Below, piece by piece: positions 9,008 to 17,911 of a stretch of 64,000 nucleotides of DNA. Source of the stretch: Gemmata massiliana (lineage in GTDB: Bacteria > Planctomycetota > Planctomycetia > Gemmatales > Gemmataceae); contig NZ_LR593886.1 of NCBI RefSeq assembly GCF_901538265.1, positions 5,601,738 through 5,665,737 on the forward strand, given 5' to 3'. How positions within the stretch are numbered: the first letter of the stretch is position 1; every line of letters begins with the position of its first letter. The notes below the pieces were generated by a model. That model did not search any database, had not been told where the DNA came from, and was given only the letters and a program-made list of their open reading frames with translations. The position numbers were made by a program, and so were the translations under genes.

Positions 9008-11617
9008 ATGAGATTCGGTCCCAAACATCTGGCCCCGCTCGTCATCCTGACGTTCGCGAGCTTCGCGACGAGCCAGGAGCCAGCGCCCCCCGCGGCCCCG
9101 GACCCGGCCAAGGTCGAGTTCTTCGAGAAGAAGGTCCGGCCGATCCTCACGGACCACTGTTACCAGTGCCACTCGGCCGACACGAAGCCGGCCGGTGGGC
9201 TGCGTGTGGACGACCGGAACGGCCTTCTTTCTGGTGGAAACACCGGCGCGGCCGTCGTGCCCGGTGATCCCGGTAAGAGCTTGCTCATCACGCGCGTCAC
9301 GCAGAAGAACGAGAAGCGCCGGATGCCGATCGAGGGGAAACACCTCACGGAGGAGCAGGTCTCGACGCTGACGAAGTGGATCAAGGACGGCGCCGCGTGG
9401 CCCGCGCTCCGCGTCCCCACGTCACTCGGCAAGGCCAAGCCCGAATACGAGAAGCTCAAAAAGGAGCACTGGGCCTGGCAGCCGCTGACGAAGCCCACAA
9501 CACCCGCAGTCAACGACGCGGCGTGGGCGCGGGACGACGTGGACCGGTTCCTCCTCGCGAAGCTCGAAGCGAAGGGGCTGAAGCCGGTCGGCGACGCGGA
9601 CAAACTCACGCTCTTGCGCCGCGTCACGTTCGATCTCACGGGCCTCCCGCCGACGCAGGCTGAAATCGAAGCGTTCCTGAAGGACAATAGCCCGAAGGCG
9701 TTCGAGAAGGTCGTGGACCGGCTGCTCGCGTCGAGCGCGTTCGGTGAGCGCTGGGGCCGGCACTGGCTCGACGTGGCCCGCTACGGCGAGAGCACCGGGC
9801 CGAGCCGCAACATCCCCTACCCGCACGCCTGGAAGTACCGCGACTACGTCATTGATGCCGTGAATGCAGACGTGCCATTCGATCGCTTCATCAAGGAGCA
9901 AATCGCCGGGGATCTACTGCCGGCAGCGAACAATGACGAGCGCGACCGCCAACTCACCGCGACCGGGCTTCTCGCGCTCGGCGTAAAGGACGTGAACCAG
10001 CGGTTCAAGGTCCGGTTCGTCATGGACAACGTGGACGAGCAGATCGACGCCGTGACGCGGTCGGTGATCGGGCTGACAGTCTCGTGCGCCCGGTGCCACG
10101 ACCACAAGTTCGACCCGATCTCGCAGGTCGATTACTACGCCCTCGCGGGGATCTTCACCAGCACCGACAACGCGGCCGGGGTGCGGAACCAGATGGGCGG
10201 CGCGGGGCTGGCGTACTACGTCCCTGCAAACCTCGTGAAGTTGAGCGGCGAACTCCCGCCGGCCGATCCGGAGAAGGTCAAGAAGCTCACGGCTCAGGTC
10301 GCCGAAGCGAAGAAAGCTTGGGACGGAATCCGCGGAACGCCCGAGGGCCTGAAGATCGCGGCCAACGGCCAGCCGACCCAGCGCCCGTTCCGGCTCAAGT
10401 ACGAAGGGCTTCAGGCGGAACTGAATTCCCTCACGGACCCGGCCGCACGCGGGCACGCGGTCCACGGCGCACGCGACGCCCAGGTGATCGCGGATACGGA
10501 AGTGCGTCTGCGTGGAGAAGCCGAGAAACTTGGCCCGACCGTACCGCGCGGGTTCCTCAGCACGTTCGACGTGCCCGGCGCCCCGAAGGTGAACCCGAAG
10601 CAGAGCGGCCGGCTCGAACTGGCGCAGTGGTTCACCAGCCCGAAGAACCCGCTCACCCCGCGCGTCGCGGTGAACCGCGTGTGGCAGCACCTGTTCGGCA
10701 GCGGGATCGTGAACACGGTCGACAACTTCGGCGTGACCGGCGACACGCCCACGCACCCGGAACTGCTCGACCACCTGGCGAACCGCTTCATCGCCGACGA
10801 CTGGAGCGTGAAGAAACTGGTGCGCCAACTCGTGCTCACCCGGGCATATCAGTTGGGTTCGGAAGCGACCGAAGCACACCGCACCACTGACCCCGCAAAC
10901 CGCCTCGTGTGGCGCCACGCCCCGCGCCGACTCAGCGCCGAGGAGGTCCGTGACGCGACGCTCGCCGCGGCCGGCACACTCGACGCCAAGCGGCCCGAAG
11001 GCTCGTCGGCCAAGGCGCTCCGCATGGTGGAGATGCGCGACAACGGCCCGGAAGCGAAGACGATCAACGACCAGGCCGACGCCGCACGGTACCGCAGCGT
11101 GTACCTGCCGCTGCTGCGTGGGGTCACGCCGCACGCACTCGAAGCCTTCGACCCGGTGGACCAGACGCTCGTGAGCGGCACACGCGACACGACCACGGTT
11201 CCGGGGCAGTCGCTGTTCCTGCTGAACTCGACGTTCGTGCGCAAGCAGGCGATCAGCTTCGCCGAGCGCGTGCTGAAGCCCAAGGACGCGACCGACGACG
11301 ACCGCGTGAAGGCCGCCTACCAGCTCGCGTTGGGCCGCAACCCGACCGACAAGGAAATCGACCGGGCGAAGGCGTTCGTGAGCGAATACGAGTCGGTATA
11401 CCGGGCGAACCCGCCGAAGGTCGTCGCGCCGCCGAAGAAGCCCAAGCCCGCGGAGGGCTCCAAGCAGGAAGAACCGCCGCTCGACCCGGACCAGATCGAC
11501 CAGACCGGTGAAGTGGTCACCGAGGAATCGGTCCAACCGAAGGACGCCAAGACCGCCGCGTGGATGGCTCTCACACAAGCCCTCTTCGCCAGTGCCGAGT
11601 TCCGGTACGTGCGCTAA
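9008..11617 (+). CDS. PSCyt1 / DUF1549 / DUF1553 secreted protein
   Basis: This 869-residue exported protein has a signal peptide in residues 1-22. A planctomycete cytochrome C domain follows, with haem motif CYQCH at 51-55 and the GGLRVDDRNGLLSGGNTG and MP(I)EGKHLT signatures. DUF1549 covers about 155-360 and includes RWGRHWLDVARYGES and a second CxxCH at CARCHDHKFDP. DUF1553 covers about 560-820, with NPLTPRVAVNRVWQHLFG and an RRLSAEEVRD segment. A lysine/proline-rich linker near 800-840 precedes the C-terminal helix. These proteins pair with a DUF1501 protein, here 90 bases downstream. A role in breakdown of sulfated or complex polysaccharide is often proposed from genomic context; the reaction is unproven. 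Confidence 0.92.
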   Translation: MRFGPKHLAPLVILTFASFATSQEPAPPAAPDPAKVEFFEKKVRPILTDHCYQCHSADTKPAGGLRVDDRNGLLSGGNTGAAVVPGDPGKSLLITRVTQKNEKRRMPIEGKHLTEEQVSTLTKWIKDGAAWPALRVPTSLGKAKPEYEKLKKEHWAWQPLTKPTTPAVNDAAWARDDVDRFLLAKLEAKGLKPVGDADKLTLLRRVTFDLTGLPPTQAEIEAFLKDNSPKAFEKVVDRLLASSAFGERWGRHWLDVARYGESTGPSRNIPYPHAWKYRDYVIDAVNADVPFDRFIKEQIAGDLLPAANNDERDRQLTATGLLALGVKDVNQRFKVRFVMDNVDEQIDAVTRSVIGLTVSCARCHDHKFDPISQVDYYALAGIFTSTDNAAGVRNQMGGAGLAYYVPANLVKLSGELPPADPEKVKKLTAQVAEAKKAWDGIRGTPEGLKIAANGQPTQRPFRLKYEGLQAELNSLTDPAARGHAVHGARDAQVIADTEVRLRGEAEKLGPTVPRGFLSTFDVPGAPKVNPKQSGRLELAQWFTSPKNPLTPRVAVNRVWQHLFGSGIVNTVDNFGVTGDTPTHPELLDHLANRFIADDWSVKKLVRQLVLTRAYQLGSEATEAHRTTDPANRLVWRHAPRRLSAEEVRDATLAAAGTLDAKRPEGSSAKALRMVEMRDNGPEAKTINDQADAARYRSVYLPLLRGVTPHALEAFDPVDQTLVSGTRDTTTVPGQSLFLLNSTFVRKQAISFAERVLKPKDATDDDRVKAAYQLALGRNPTDKEIDRAKAFVSEYESVYRANPPKVVAPPKKPKPAEGSKQEEPPLDPDQIDQTGEVVTEESVQPKDAKTAAWMALTQALFASAEFRYVR

Positions 11618-11626
11618 CGACTGTGT

Positions 11627-11652
11627 GGCCCGCTCGCTCTTGGGAGCGGGCC
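11627..11652 (+). terminator. Hairpin between paired genes
   Basis: GGCCCGCTC at 11627-11635 pairs with GAGCGGGCC at 11644-11652 around an 8-base loop. No T-run follows. It lies just after the PSCyt1 gene stop and before the DUF1501 gene, so it may lower readthrough or protect the upstream message rather than fully terminate. Confidence 0.55.
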
Positions 11653-11707
11653 GCACTCGAACCAAACTACCGAATCCGAAACAGAACATTCAGCAAGGAA
11701 CCTACTC

Positions 11708-13078
11708 GTGACTCACGCACCATACGCTCCCTTTTCGCGCCGACAGGCTCTGAAGTCTGCCGGTGCGGGGTTCGGCTACCTCGCTCTCGCGGGCTTGCTC
11801 GGTGAATCGGCCCGCGCTACGGACAAGGCCGCCCCGAAGCCGCTCGCGCCGAAGGAGCCGCACTTCAAGGCCAAAGCCAAGCGCCTGATCTTCGTTCACA
11901 TGAACGGCGCGATGTCGCACCACGACACGTTCGACTACAAGCCCCAACTCGTGAAGGACAACGGCAAGCCCGGTCCCGGGGGCGGCACACTTACGGCATC
12001 GAAGTTCAAGTTCTCGCAACACGGCCAAACGGGGTCGTGGTTCTCGGAACTGCTCCCGAACCTCGCCAAGCACGCGGACAAGCTGACGTGGCTCCGCGGG
12101 CTGCACACCGACACCCCGGCCCACCCGCAAGCCGTGGTGCAACTGCACACCGGCAGCGCGAACGCGGCCCTCACGCGGCCGAGCATGGGCGCGTGGCTCC
12201 TGTACGGCCTCGGCAGCGAGAACGCGGACCTGCCCGGGTACGTCACGATCAACCCGCCGCCGAACTTCGGCGGGGCCGTGAACTACGGCAGCGCGTTCCT
12301 CCCGGCGCACTTCCAGGGCACGCGCATCAACGACGTGGGTTACCTCCCGAACCTGAAGGCGACCGCCGCGAACGACCTCCAGCGCAAGCAGATCGACCTG
12401 ATCCAGAACATGAACCGCGAGCTCGCGGCCACGTCCGGCGCCCCCGACGCGGTGGACGGCGTGATCGAGTCGTTCGAGCTGGCGTTCAAGATGCAGGGCA
12501 AGGTACCGGAGCTGCTCGACATCTCCAAAGAGCCGAAAAAAGTGCTCGAAGCCTACGGCGTGAAGGACGGCCCCGGGGGCGCGTTCGCGCGACAGTGCGT
12601 GATGGCCCGGCGCTTGAGCGAGGCCGGCGTGCGGTTCGTGGAGATCTGCCAGCCGGGGTGGGACCACCACAACAACCTGCACAAGGGCATGATCGACCGG
12701 TGCGGGTCCGTGGACCAGCCGACCGCGGCACTGCTTTCGGACCTCGAAGCGCGCGGGCTACTGGAAGACACGCTCGTGCTGTTCGGCAGCGAGTTCGGGC
12801 GCCTGCCGACGTCACAGGGCGCGGACGGGCGCGACCACAACATCACCGGCTACCCGATGTTCCTGACCGGCGCGGGCGTGAAGAAGGGCGTCACCTACGG
12901 TGCGACCGACGAGTACGGCATCAAGGCCGTTGAGGGGCGCATGCACACGAACGACTTCCACGCAACGCTCCTGGCGCTCATGGGCCTGGACCACGAGAAG
13001 TTGACCTACAAGTACGCCGGGCGCGACTTCCGGCTGACCGACGTGAAGGGGACCGTGGCGAAGGAAATCTTCGCCTGA
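11708..13078 (+). CDS. DUF1501 (sulfatase-like) exported protein
   Basis: The 456-residue protein starts at a GTG and carries a twin-arginine style leader (FSRRQALKSAGAG) followed by a hydrophobic stretch. The body shows the DUF1501 signature: RLIFVHMNGAMSHHDTFDYKP near 60, GWDHHNN, DTLVLFGSEFGR and GRDHN near the C-terminus. Those histidine and aspartate residues resemble metal ligands of the alkaline phosphatase/sulfatase superfamily. It is probably secreted through Tat. It pairs with the preceding DUF1549/DUF1553 gene, the usual planctomycete two-gene unit. The substrate is unknown. A second family member lies at 26566-27912. Confidence 0.92.
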   Translation: MTHAPYAPFSRRQALKSAGAGFGYLALAGLLGESARATDKAAPKPLAPKEPHFKAKAKRLIFVHMNGAMSHHDTFDYKPQLVKDNGKPGPGGGTLTASKFKFSQHGQTGSWFSELLPNLAKHADKLTWLRGLHTDTPAHPQAVVQLHTGSANAALTRPSMGAWLLYGLGSENADLPGYVTINPPPNFGGAVNYGSAFLPAHFQGTRINDVGYLPNLKATAANDLQRKQIDLIQNMNRELAATSGAPDAVDGVIESFELAFKMQGKVPELLDISKEPKKVLEAYGVKDGPGGAFARQCVMARRLSEAGVRFVEICQPGWDHHNNLHKGMIDRCGSVDQPTAALLSDLEARGLLEDTLVLFGSEFGRLPTSQGADGRDHNITGYPMFLTGAGVKKGVTYGATDEYGIKAVEGRMHTNDFHATLLALMGLDHEKLTYKYAGRDFRLTDVKGTVAKEIFA

Positions 13079-13086
13079 CCGCGAAG

Positions 13087-13197
13087 CGCCCCCGCCGCCG
13101 GTGACCCGGGTGATCGGAGAGAGCACCCGGGGATCAGCGGTGGCGATCGACACGGCTCGGGTCGGCGTTGAGGAGCGACGGCCGGGCGGCGGGGGCG
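13087..13197 (+). terminator. GC-rich long-stem structure after DUF1501 gene
   Basis: CGCCCCCGCCGCC at 13087-13099 is the exact reverse complement of 13185-13197. About 85 bases lie between, with further self-complementary pieces (GACCCGGGTGATC). It follows the DUF1501 stop by 8 bases. A structured 3' end or terminator is the simplest reading; no T-run was seen. Confidence 0.4.
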
Positions 13198-13239
13198 TTG
13201 TTCTACTTTGTTACGTTTGACTCGCGTGGCAGACAATTG

Positions 13240-13761
13240 TTAATGATCGATGAGCATATCCACTAACAGATCCCACACCCAGCAGTCACCCGCGTGAGGG
13301 CCTGGGCCGCGAAGGTGATTCAGAATGTCATCGCTGTCGCAGCCCGCATCTTGAAAGGCATCAGCGAGAATCGGCAGTTGGCTGAAGGTGGCGTAAGCTC
13401 CTTTAACAAGAGTACGAACCGTGGTCGTGAGCCAGGACGGTTGCACGATAACGGGACGAAGCGGGTCGAACAGGGCCGATCGCAGTTTGGGGCGTGCGCC
13501 GAGCCACCCGGACGCGGTAGCCGACTCGATGCAAACGCGAGCGATATTTGGGGTCACGCGCCAGTTAAACCCCAGCGTTTGATTGTTACACACCCCGCAC
13601 GTAACGGTGAGCAAGCGGTGGGGTTCGAGTTCGGGGCGTGCCCAGAGAATGCAGTGTGAATCAAACGACCTGGCGCTCCAATAACGGCCCTCGTCCGATT
13701 GCCAGTAGTAGACCTGATTCCCAACGACGATTCGCCTCCAACCTTTTTTACCGAAGGCCAT
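13240..13761 (-). CDS. Hypothetical protein with LPILADAFQDAGC motif
   Basis: This is a 173-residue protein. The N-terminal ~70 residues include VGNQVYYWQSDEGRYW and a CGVCNN pair, and look different from the C-terminal half. The C-terminal half carries LPILADAFQDAGCDSDDILNHLRGPGPH and CWVWDLL, closely matching the end of the protein at 5970-6659. It therefore looks like a chimera or a shortened member of that Gemmata family. No catalytic motif is visible. It sits at the edge of the mobile-element graveyard, 130 bases before a fossil transcription terminator. It may be functional or decaying. Confidence 0.6.
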   Translation of the reverse strand: MAFGKKGWRRIVVGNQVYYWQSDEGRYWSARSFDSHCILWARPELEPHRLLTVTCGVCNNQTLGFNWRVTPNIARVCIESATASGWLGARPKLRSALFDPLRPVIVQPSWLTTTVRTLVKGAYATFSQLPILADAFQDAGCDSDDILNHLRGPGPHAGDCWVWDLLVDMLIDH

Positions 13762-13898
13762 CGGTCCCCTCCCCCCAACTCATCAAATCCCAGACCGGCC
13801 GCAATCTACTGGAGACGTTTCGAGTGGGTGCGGTTCGCTTTACCCTCTTCTCGTTAAAAACAATCGAGTCTTCTCGCCGTGTGTTGCACGAAAGCGAC

Positions 13899-13945
13899 GG
13901 GACGGTTCCGCCGACCGAGCCTAACTCGATCAACGGAACCGTCCC
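13899..13945 (-). terminator. Fossil terminator hairpin
   Basis: The arms GGGACGGTTCCG (13899-13910) and CGGAACCGTCCC (13934-13945) are exact complements. On the minus strand this lies 26 bases past the stop codon of the truncated DUF1549-type gene, where its terminator would be expected. Confidence 0.5.
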
Positions 13946-13970
13946 TGTGAGGAAATCAAACGCGATCCGA

Positions 13971-14050
13971 TTAGTGGTTGAACAGGAACGCCGGGTTGTT
14001 GATGAGTGCCCAAACCAGGTCTTGAGCGCCCAGTACGCGGACATCGGCGG
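13971..14050 (-). pseudogene. C-terminal stub of a DUF1549/DUF1553-type protein
   Basis: The last ~26 codons read VLGAQDLVWALINNPAFLFNH and stop at 13971. The QDLVWALINxPxFLFNH ending is the standard C-terminus of planctomycete DUF1549/DUF1553 proteins. Upstream on the minus strand the similarity ends abruptly at the IS630 remnant. The rest of the gene is absent, consistent with loss on insertion or deletion. The identification rests on this short but distinctive ending. Confidence 0.6.
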
Positions 14051-14079
14051 GCGCACCGCGCCCAAGTCCCCGCGAAACA

Positions 14080-14654
14080 ACCGGGGCCCAGTTCGACGCC
14101 CACGCCCAACGCATCCGTGACGCGCGCCGGTTGTTGTTCGTCGATGAGACCTGGGCCAGCACGAACGTGGCCCGACTCTACGGGCGCAGCCCCAGGGGTC
14201 AGCGCCTAATGTGCTCGGTTCCGCACGGGCACTGGAAGACAACGACGTTCGTGGCGGCGCTACGGGCCGACAGGTTGACGGCCCCGATGATGGGCGATGA
14301 CCGGTGACGTGTTCGTGACCTACGTCCAACAAGTACGGGTTCCGACGCTCCGGAGACGTGGTGGTGATGGACAACCTGGTCTGTCACAAGCCCGTCGCGG
14401 TGACTCAAGCGCTGGAGGCGGTAGGCGGTACCGTATTGTACCTCCCGCCGTACAACCCGGATCTCAACCCCATCGAGTTGGCATTTTCCACGCTCAAAGA
14501 GCTGCTCCGGTCCGCTGGGGCGCGCCCCCTCGATAGGTTGTGGGGCTTCTTGGGTCGAGTGTTGGATGCGTTCGCGCCGGACGAATGCCGTCGCTACATC
14601 CAACACTGCGGGTACGAGATTCACGCCGCTACAATGACACCGAACAGAGACTAA
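14080..14654 (+). pseudogene. Decayed IS630-family transposase
   Basis: Three reading frames must be joined. Frame one (about 14087-14300) encodes RDARRLLFVDETWASTNVARLYG, holding the first catalytic Asp context. Frame two (about 14297-14350) encodes TGDVFVTYVQQV. Frame three (14358-14654) encodes VVMDNLVCHKP, then LPPYNPDLNPIELAFSTLK, the IS630 DDE second Asp and final Glu motifs. The N-terminal DNA-binding part is missing. The element is inactive. An IS5 element begins immediately after its stop codon, and the stub of a DUF1549-type gene precedes it. Confidence 0.8.
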
Positions 14655-14687
14655 ATGGCCGTTTGGAGCGGCCGTTACCATACGGTG

Positions 14688-15138
14688 ATGAACGCTCGCG
14701 AGCGTCGCCCGAGCGACCTGACGAACCTCCAATGGGACAATATCGGGCACCTGTTTCCGCAGGGTGATGGGACGACCGGGCGGCCGCGCACGTATCCGGT
14801 GCGGGAGGTGGTGAACGCGGCCCTGTACCTGGCCCGGGGTGGATGCACGTGGCGCATGCTGCCGCACGACTTCCCACCGCGGAAGACGGTGAGCTACGAC
14901 TTCTACACGTGGCGCGACGCCGGGGTGGGAGCTGGTGCACAGTGCCCTCCGGTCCGAGATCCGAACATGCGACGGAAGGGAACCGGCCCCGAGCGCCGGG
15001 ATCATCGATTCCCAATCGGTGAAGACCACCGAGGCGGGCGGCCCCAAGGGGTACGACCCGGGCAAGAAGGTGTCGGGGCGCAAGCGGCACGTACCGGTGG
15101 ACACGCTCGGGCTGATCTGGGGGCTGGGGGTACTCCCC
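14688..15138 (+). pseudogene. IS5-family transposase, 5' part
   Basis: The ATG at 14688 opens MNARERRPSDLTNLQW, with GGRPRTYPVREVVNAALYL and GCTWRMLPHDFPP next, the IS5 N-terminal helix-turn-helix region. Near 14926 a single missing base moves the frame. The protein continues in the next frame as ELVHSALRSEIRT and GIIDSQSVKTTEAGGPKGYD, which contains the first catalytic Asp, and then GRKRHVPVDTLGLIWGLGVLP. It ends at the IS4 junction. Confidence 0.85.
15127..15138. repeat. Target-site duplication of nested IS4, left copy
   Basis: GGGGTACTCCCC at 15127-15138 recurs at 16552-16563, flanking the IS4 element. A length of 10-12 bases fits IS4-family duplications. Because the string borders the inverted repeats, its exact length could be shorter by a few bases. 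Confidence 0.7.
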
Positions 15139-16551
15139 ATACGTCCCAACTTTAGCTGGGTGTCTGGGGCTCGAAGAGTAGTTCGAGGGCCGAGGGCCGT
15201 TTCCTCCGTCGATGCCGAGGGCGGAGGAGCGCCAACGTGTCGCGAAGTGATCGGAGCACCCGGCGGAGGCGCCGGGCGCACGGTAGCGCATCGGCAACGG
15301 CGAGCGCGAACCGGCGTGCCTCGCGGGCCGCGCGCACCGGATTCATCCGAGCCAATGGGCCACCGCCCGTCAGCAGCAACCAGTGCCGAACCACCATCGC
15401 CAGCAGCTTGGCGTACACTTCGCACAGTACCCGGTGCCCGAGCCGCCCGTGGGACTGGCCGAACCCGCCGTGGGATCGCCACAGCTTCAACAGCAACTCC
15501 ACCTGCCACCGCAGGCGGTACAGCACCCACACCTGTTCCGGCGTGAACCGGTCGGCCGGCAGGTTGGTGGCGAATACGGTCCACTCGCACAGCACCCGCA
15601 ACCGCTCGCTCACCACCCGCCCCTTCTTCCTCTGCCTTTCGGCCGACTGCTCCCGGCGCCGGGCCGCGACCCCGGGCGGGCACCGGAAGGCCAGCAACCG
15701 GCACCCGATCCGGGTCTCGTTCCCGGCCGTGACACGCAGGTCGAGCAGATCCCCCGACCATTGCCGGAGCAGGCGCCACACCTCGGACGGGCGCTCGTCG
15801 CCCACGGCCGCCACGGCATTGGGCGGGAGGCGGCTGATCCAGAACACCCCGGCCGCGCTCAGGCGCGTCAGTACACCGAAGTCGAAGTACCCGAGGTCGG
15901 CCAACCGCAGCGCGCCGGCGGGCAACGGGTCGTCGGTGGCATTGAACCGGCCGTCGGGTTGCCGGCCCGGTTGGAACGCCATTCCGGTGATCCGTCCGGT
16001 CGTCAACTCCCAGCGGACGTGGGCCTTGATCGCAGCCAACCCGGCGCTCGGGGTATTTCCGCCGCACCCGGGGAATGTGTCCCGAAGGGTGTCCGGGAGT
16101 GCGACGACGGTGCTGTCCTCGACGTACACCCCCGCAAACCGTTGCAGGAGCGGGACGGCGATAGGCTGAGCCGCCACCAGTTGGCCAACGGCGCGGAGGA
16201 GCACCTCCCGGACGAACTCGGTTGCGGCCGGCGTGAACCGCTTGTGGAAGGCCTGCGGGGTCACGCCCGGCACCGGGCATCGAGCGGCAAGGGCATCAAC
16301 GGGGGCGCGTGGGTCCTCGATCCAACCGAACACGAGGGTCTGAATGAACGCCGCGCCCGAGATCTTGCGGCGCCGGCGAACGAACCCGACGCGCGCGGCC
16401 GCGCGATCGGCGTCCGCGGTCAGGACGGTTCGGATGGCGCGGGCGAGGTTGGGAATCGGGGCCGACATCGGAATCCTTCCGAACCAGAGGTTGACGCAAC
16501 CTCATGGTACGGCTTCGTATTCCGACGTGGACCCGCTAAGTTGGGACGTAT
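15139..16551 (-). mobile_element. IS4-family insertion sequence, apparently intact
   Basis: This is a 1413-bp element. Its terminal repeats begin ATACGTCCCAACTTTAGC on the left and ATACGTCCCAACTTAGC (reverse complement) on the right, differing by one base. Matching GGGGTACTCCCC copies flank it. It holds a single full-length transposase gene whose stop codon overlaps the left terminal repeat. It is the only mobile element in the region without visible decay and so is the youngest arrival. Confidence 0.85.
15152..16468 (-). CDS. IS4-family DDE transposase
   Basis: This is an intact 438-residue protein. Candidate catalytic residues are D118 (YVEDSTVVALP), D191 (LADLGYFDFGVL) and E324 in YRLRWQVELLLKLWRS, the Y-x2-R-x3-E motif typical of IS4. 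An arginine-rich N-terminus (GFVRRRRKISG) probably binds DNA. Length and motif order match the family. It catalyses cut-and-paste transposition of its own element. Codon use is as GC-rich as the host, so it gives no sign of recent transfer from a distant genome. Confidence 0.92.
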   Translation of the reverse strand: MSAPIPNLARAIRTVLTADADRAAARVGFVRRRRKISGAAFIQTLVFGWIEDPRAPVDALAARCPVPGVTPQAFHKRFTPAATEFVREVLLRAVGQLVAAQPIAVPLLQRFAGVYVEDSTVVALPDTLRDTFPGCGGNTPSAGLAAIKAHVRWELTTGRITGMAFQPGRQPDGRFNATDDPLPAGALRLADLGYFDFGVLTRLSAAGVFWISRLPPNAVAAVGDERPSEVWRLLRQWSGDLLDLRVTAGNETRIGCRLLAFRCPPGVAARRREQSAERQRKKGRVVSERLRVLCEWTVFATNLPADRFTPEQVWVLYRLRWQVELLLKLWRSHGGFGQSHGRLGHRVLCEVYAKLLAMVVRHWLLLTGGGPLARMNPVRAAREARRFALAVADALPCARRLRRVLRSLRDTLALLRPRHRRRKRPSALELLFEPQTPS

Positions 16552-16563
16552 GGGGTACTCCCC
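16552..16563. repeat. Target-site duplication of nested IS4, right copy
   Basis: This is the second copy of GGGGTACTCCCC, directly after the right terminal repeat of the IS4 element and continuous with the 3' half of the interrupted IS5 transposase. Confidence 0.7.
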
Positions 16564-16915
16564 GCGACCCCGATCGATTGGGACGGGGCGGTCCAGGTGT
16601 TCGAGCGGGTTGGGAGGACGATGCCCCGGCTGGCCAAGGTGTGCGGGTGCGAACTGCCGAGCGCAGGCTCTGGCCGAGTGGATCAAGGGGCATGCCCGGT
16701 GGATGCCGGAAGTCGTCACCAGACATCCCGGGCAGACCACGTTCGACGTGAAACCGTGGCGGTGAGTGGTGGAGCGCACGTTCGGCCGGTACCGGCCCCT
16801 GTCCAAGGATTATGAACACACCACCAAGAACAGTGAGGCGTGGATCTACATCGCATGTCGCGGTTCGGCTTGCCCGACAAGAACGAGAGAGGATGATGAC
16901 CTACTCAAACGGCCG
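16564..16915 (+). pseudogene. IS5-family transposase, 3' part
   Basis: This continues the split transposase: PIDWDGAVQVFERVGRTMPRLAKV in phase with the 5' part. A frame loss follows, then LAEWIKGHARWMPEVVTRHPG, a stop codon at the end of KPWR, and VVERTFGRYRPLSKDYEHTT, which holds the catalytic Glu context of IS5 enzymes. The last codons are scrambled before the right terminal repeat. The gene is non-functional. Confidence 0.8.
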
Positions 16916-16989
16916 CCCAAGGCAGTAAAACCCTAGCTTTTTAAGTCCTCCAGCCGCAGTTACTACAACAGCCCTCGCCTAATTTTCAG

Positions 16990-17850
16990 CGAGGGCGTGC
17001 GACGTCCGGACGGTCGACACGAGAACAGGTGGGTGCTTGGGCGGACGAGGCGGGTGTGATGGGCGAGCGGATCGGTCGCGACTTCGCCCGGAGCGAGCCG
17101 CCGGCGTGCGCTCGGATACGTGCGGGATGCTGCACCTGCTGGCCCGGGCCGATTGGGATGCGGACGCCGTTCGGGACGGCCGGCTCGGGCATGTGGCACG
17201 GGCCCTGGGACGCACCGGCGGGTGCGGATCGTGGACGAGACCGGGTTCCGGAAGAAGGGCACCACGTCGTGCGCCGTGGCGCGCCGGTACTCGGGCACCG
17301 CGGGGCGCATCGAGGGCGCCCAACTCGAGGTGCTCCTGGGTACGCAACAACGAAGGGGCGCTCGTCGGCCGCGCCCTGTATTGGCCCAAGGAGTGGGCCC
17401 GCGCCGCTCGGCGCCGCGGAGGCGCCGGCATTCCGGAGCCGGTCGCGTTGGCCACCACAATCGTGCTGGCCCGGCGCGTGATCGACCGGGCGCTGGGGAT
17501 CGGGTTGCGCGCTGGGTGACGGCCGACGCTGTGCACTAGCGTATACTACCAGTTCCGCACAGCCGTCGAGGGGCACGGGTTGGGTTACGTGGTCGGTGTG
17601 CGGTCCGATTTCGCGGCGTGGGCCGGGTTCCGGCAGGCGCGGGTCCCCAAGGGCGCGCGACAAGGGTGGCCGGAGTTGATTCCGCTGACCGTGCCCGAGG
17701 TGCAGAAGCTGTTGCTCCGGCTGGTCTGGGCCTGCGTGCCGGAACCCGAGCCGGTGCTGGCGTGGTCCGAATGGCGGCAGTGGCACCAGCACCGCGCACG
17801 ACGCTCCCATTACCGACGACGAGGCGCCAGGCCAATGCCCGTGCCCTAGC
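16990..17850 (+). pseudogene. Decayed IS701-family transposase
   Basis: Pieces in several frames give the IS701 order. [21 protein letters not shown] lies near 17040-17105, [19 protein letters not shown] near 17150-17200, [14 protein letters not shown] with [12 protein letters not shown] near 17225-17320 (the first Asp motif), and GLGYVVGVRSDFAAWAGF near 17578-17630. The tail ends ...LAWSEWRQWHQHRARRSHYRRR near 17820. At least four frame breaks and internal losses make it inactive. No terminal repeats could be placed. Confidence 0.75.
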
Positions 17851-17911
17851 GATGTTTTGCAATGGCTGTGGGATGTTGGTAGTAAAGGGGTTATGGCGCT
17901 CCGTTACCCCA

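Larger units (their letters stand above)
14656..16915 (+). mobile_element. IS5-family element split by a nested IS4 element
   Basis: Probable ends are GGCCGTTTGGAG at 14657-14668 and the inverted CTCAAACGGCC at 16904-16914. The element body is 14656-15138 plus 16564-16915. The IS4-type insertion separates the halves exactly between codons, so removing it with one target copy restores the frame GLGVLPATPIDWDG. The transposase also carries an older one-base loss, so the element was probably already dead or is doubly dead. Confidence 0.75.
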
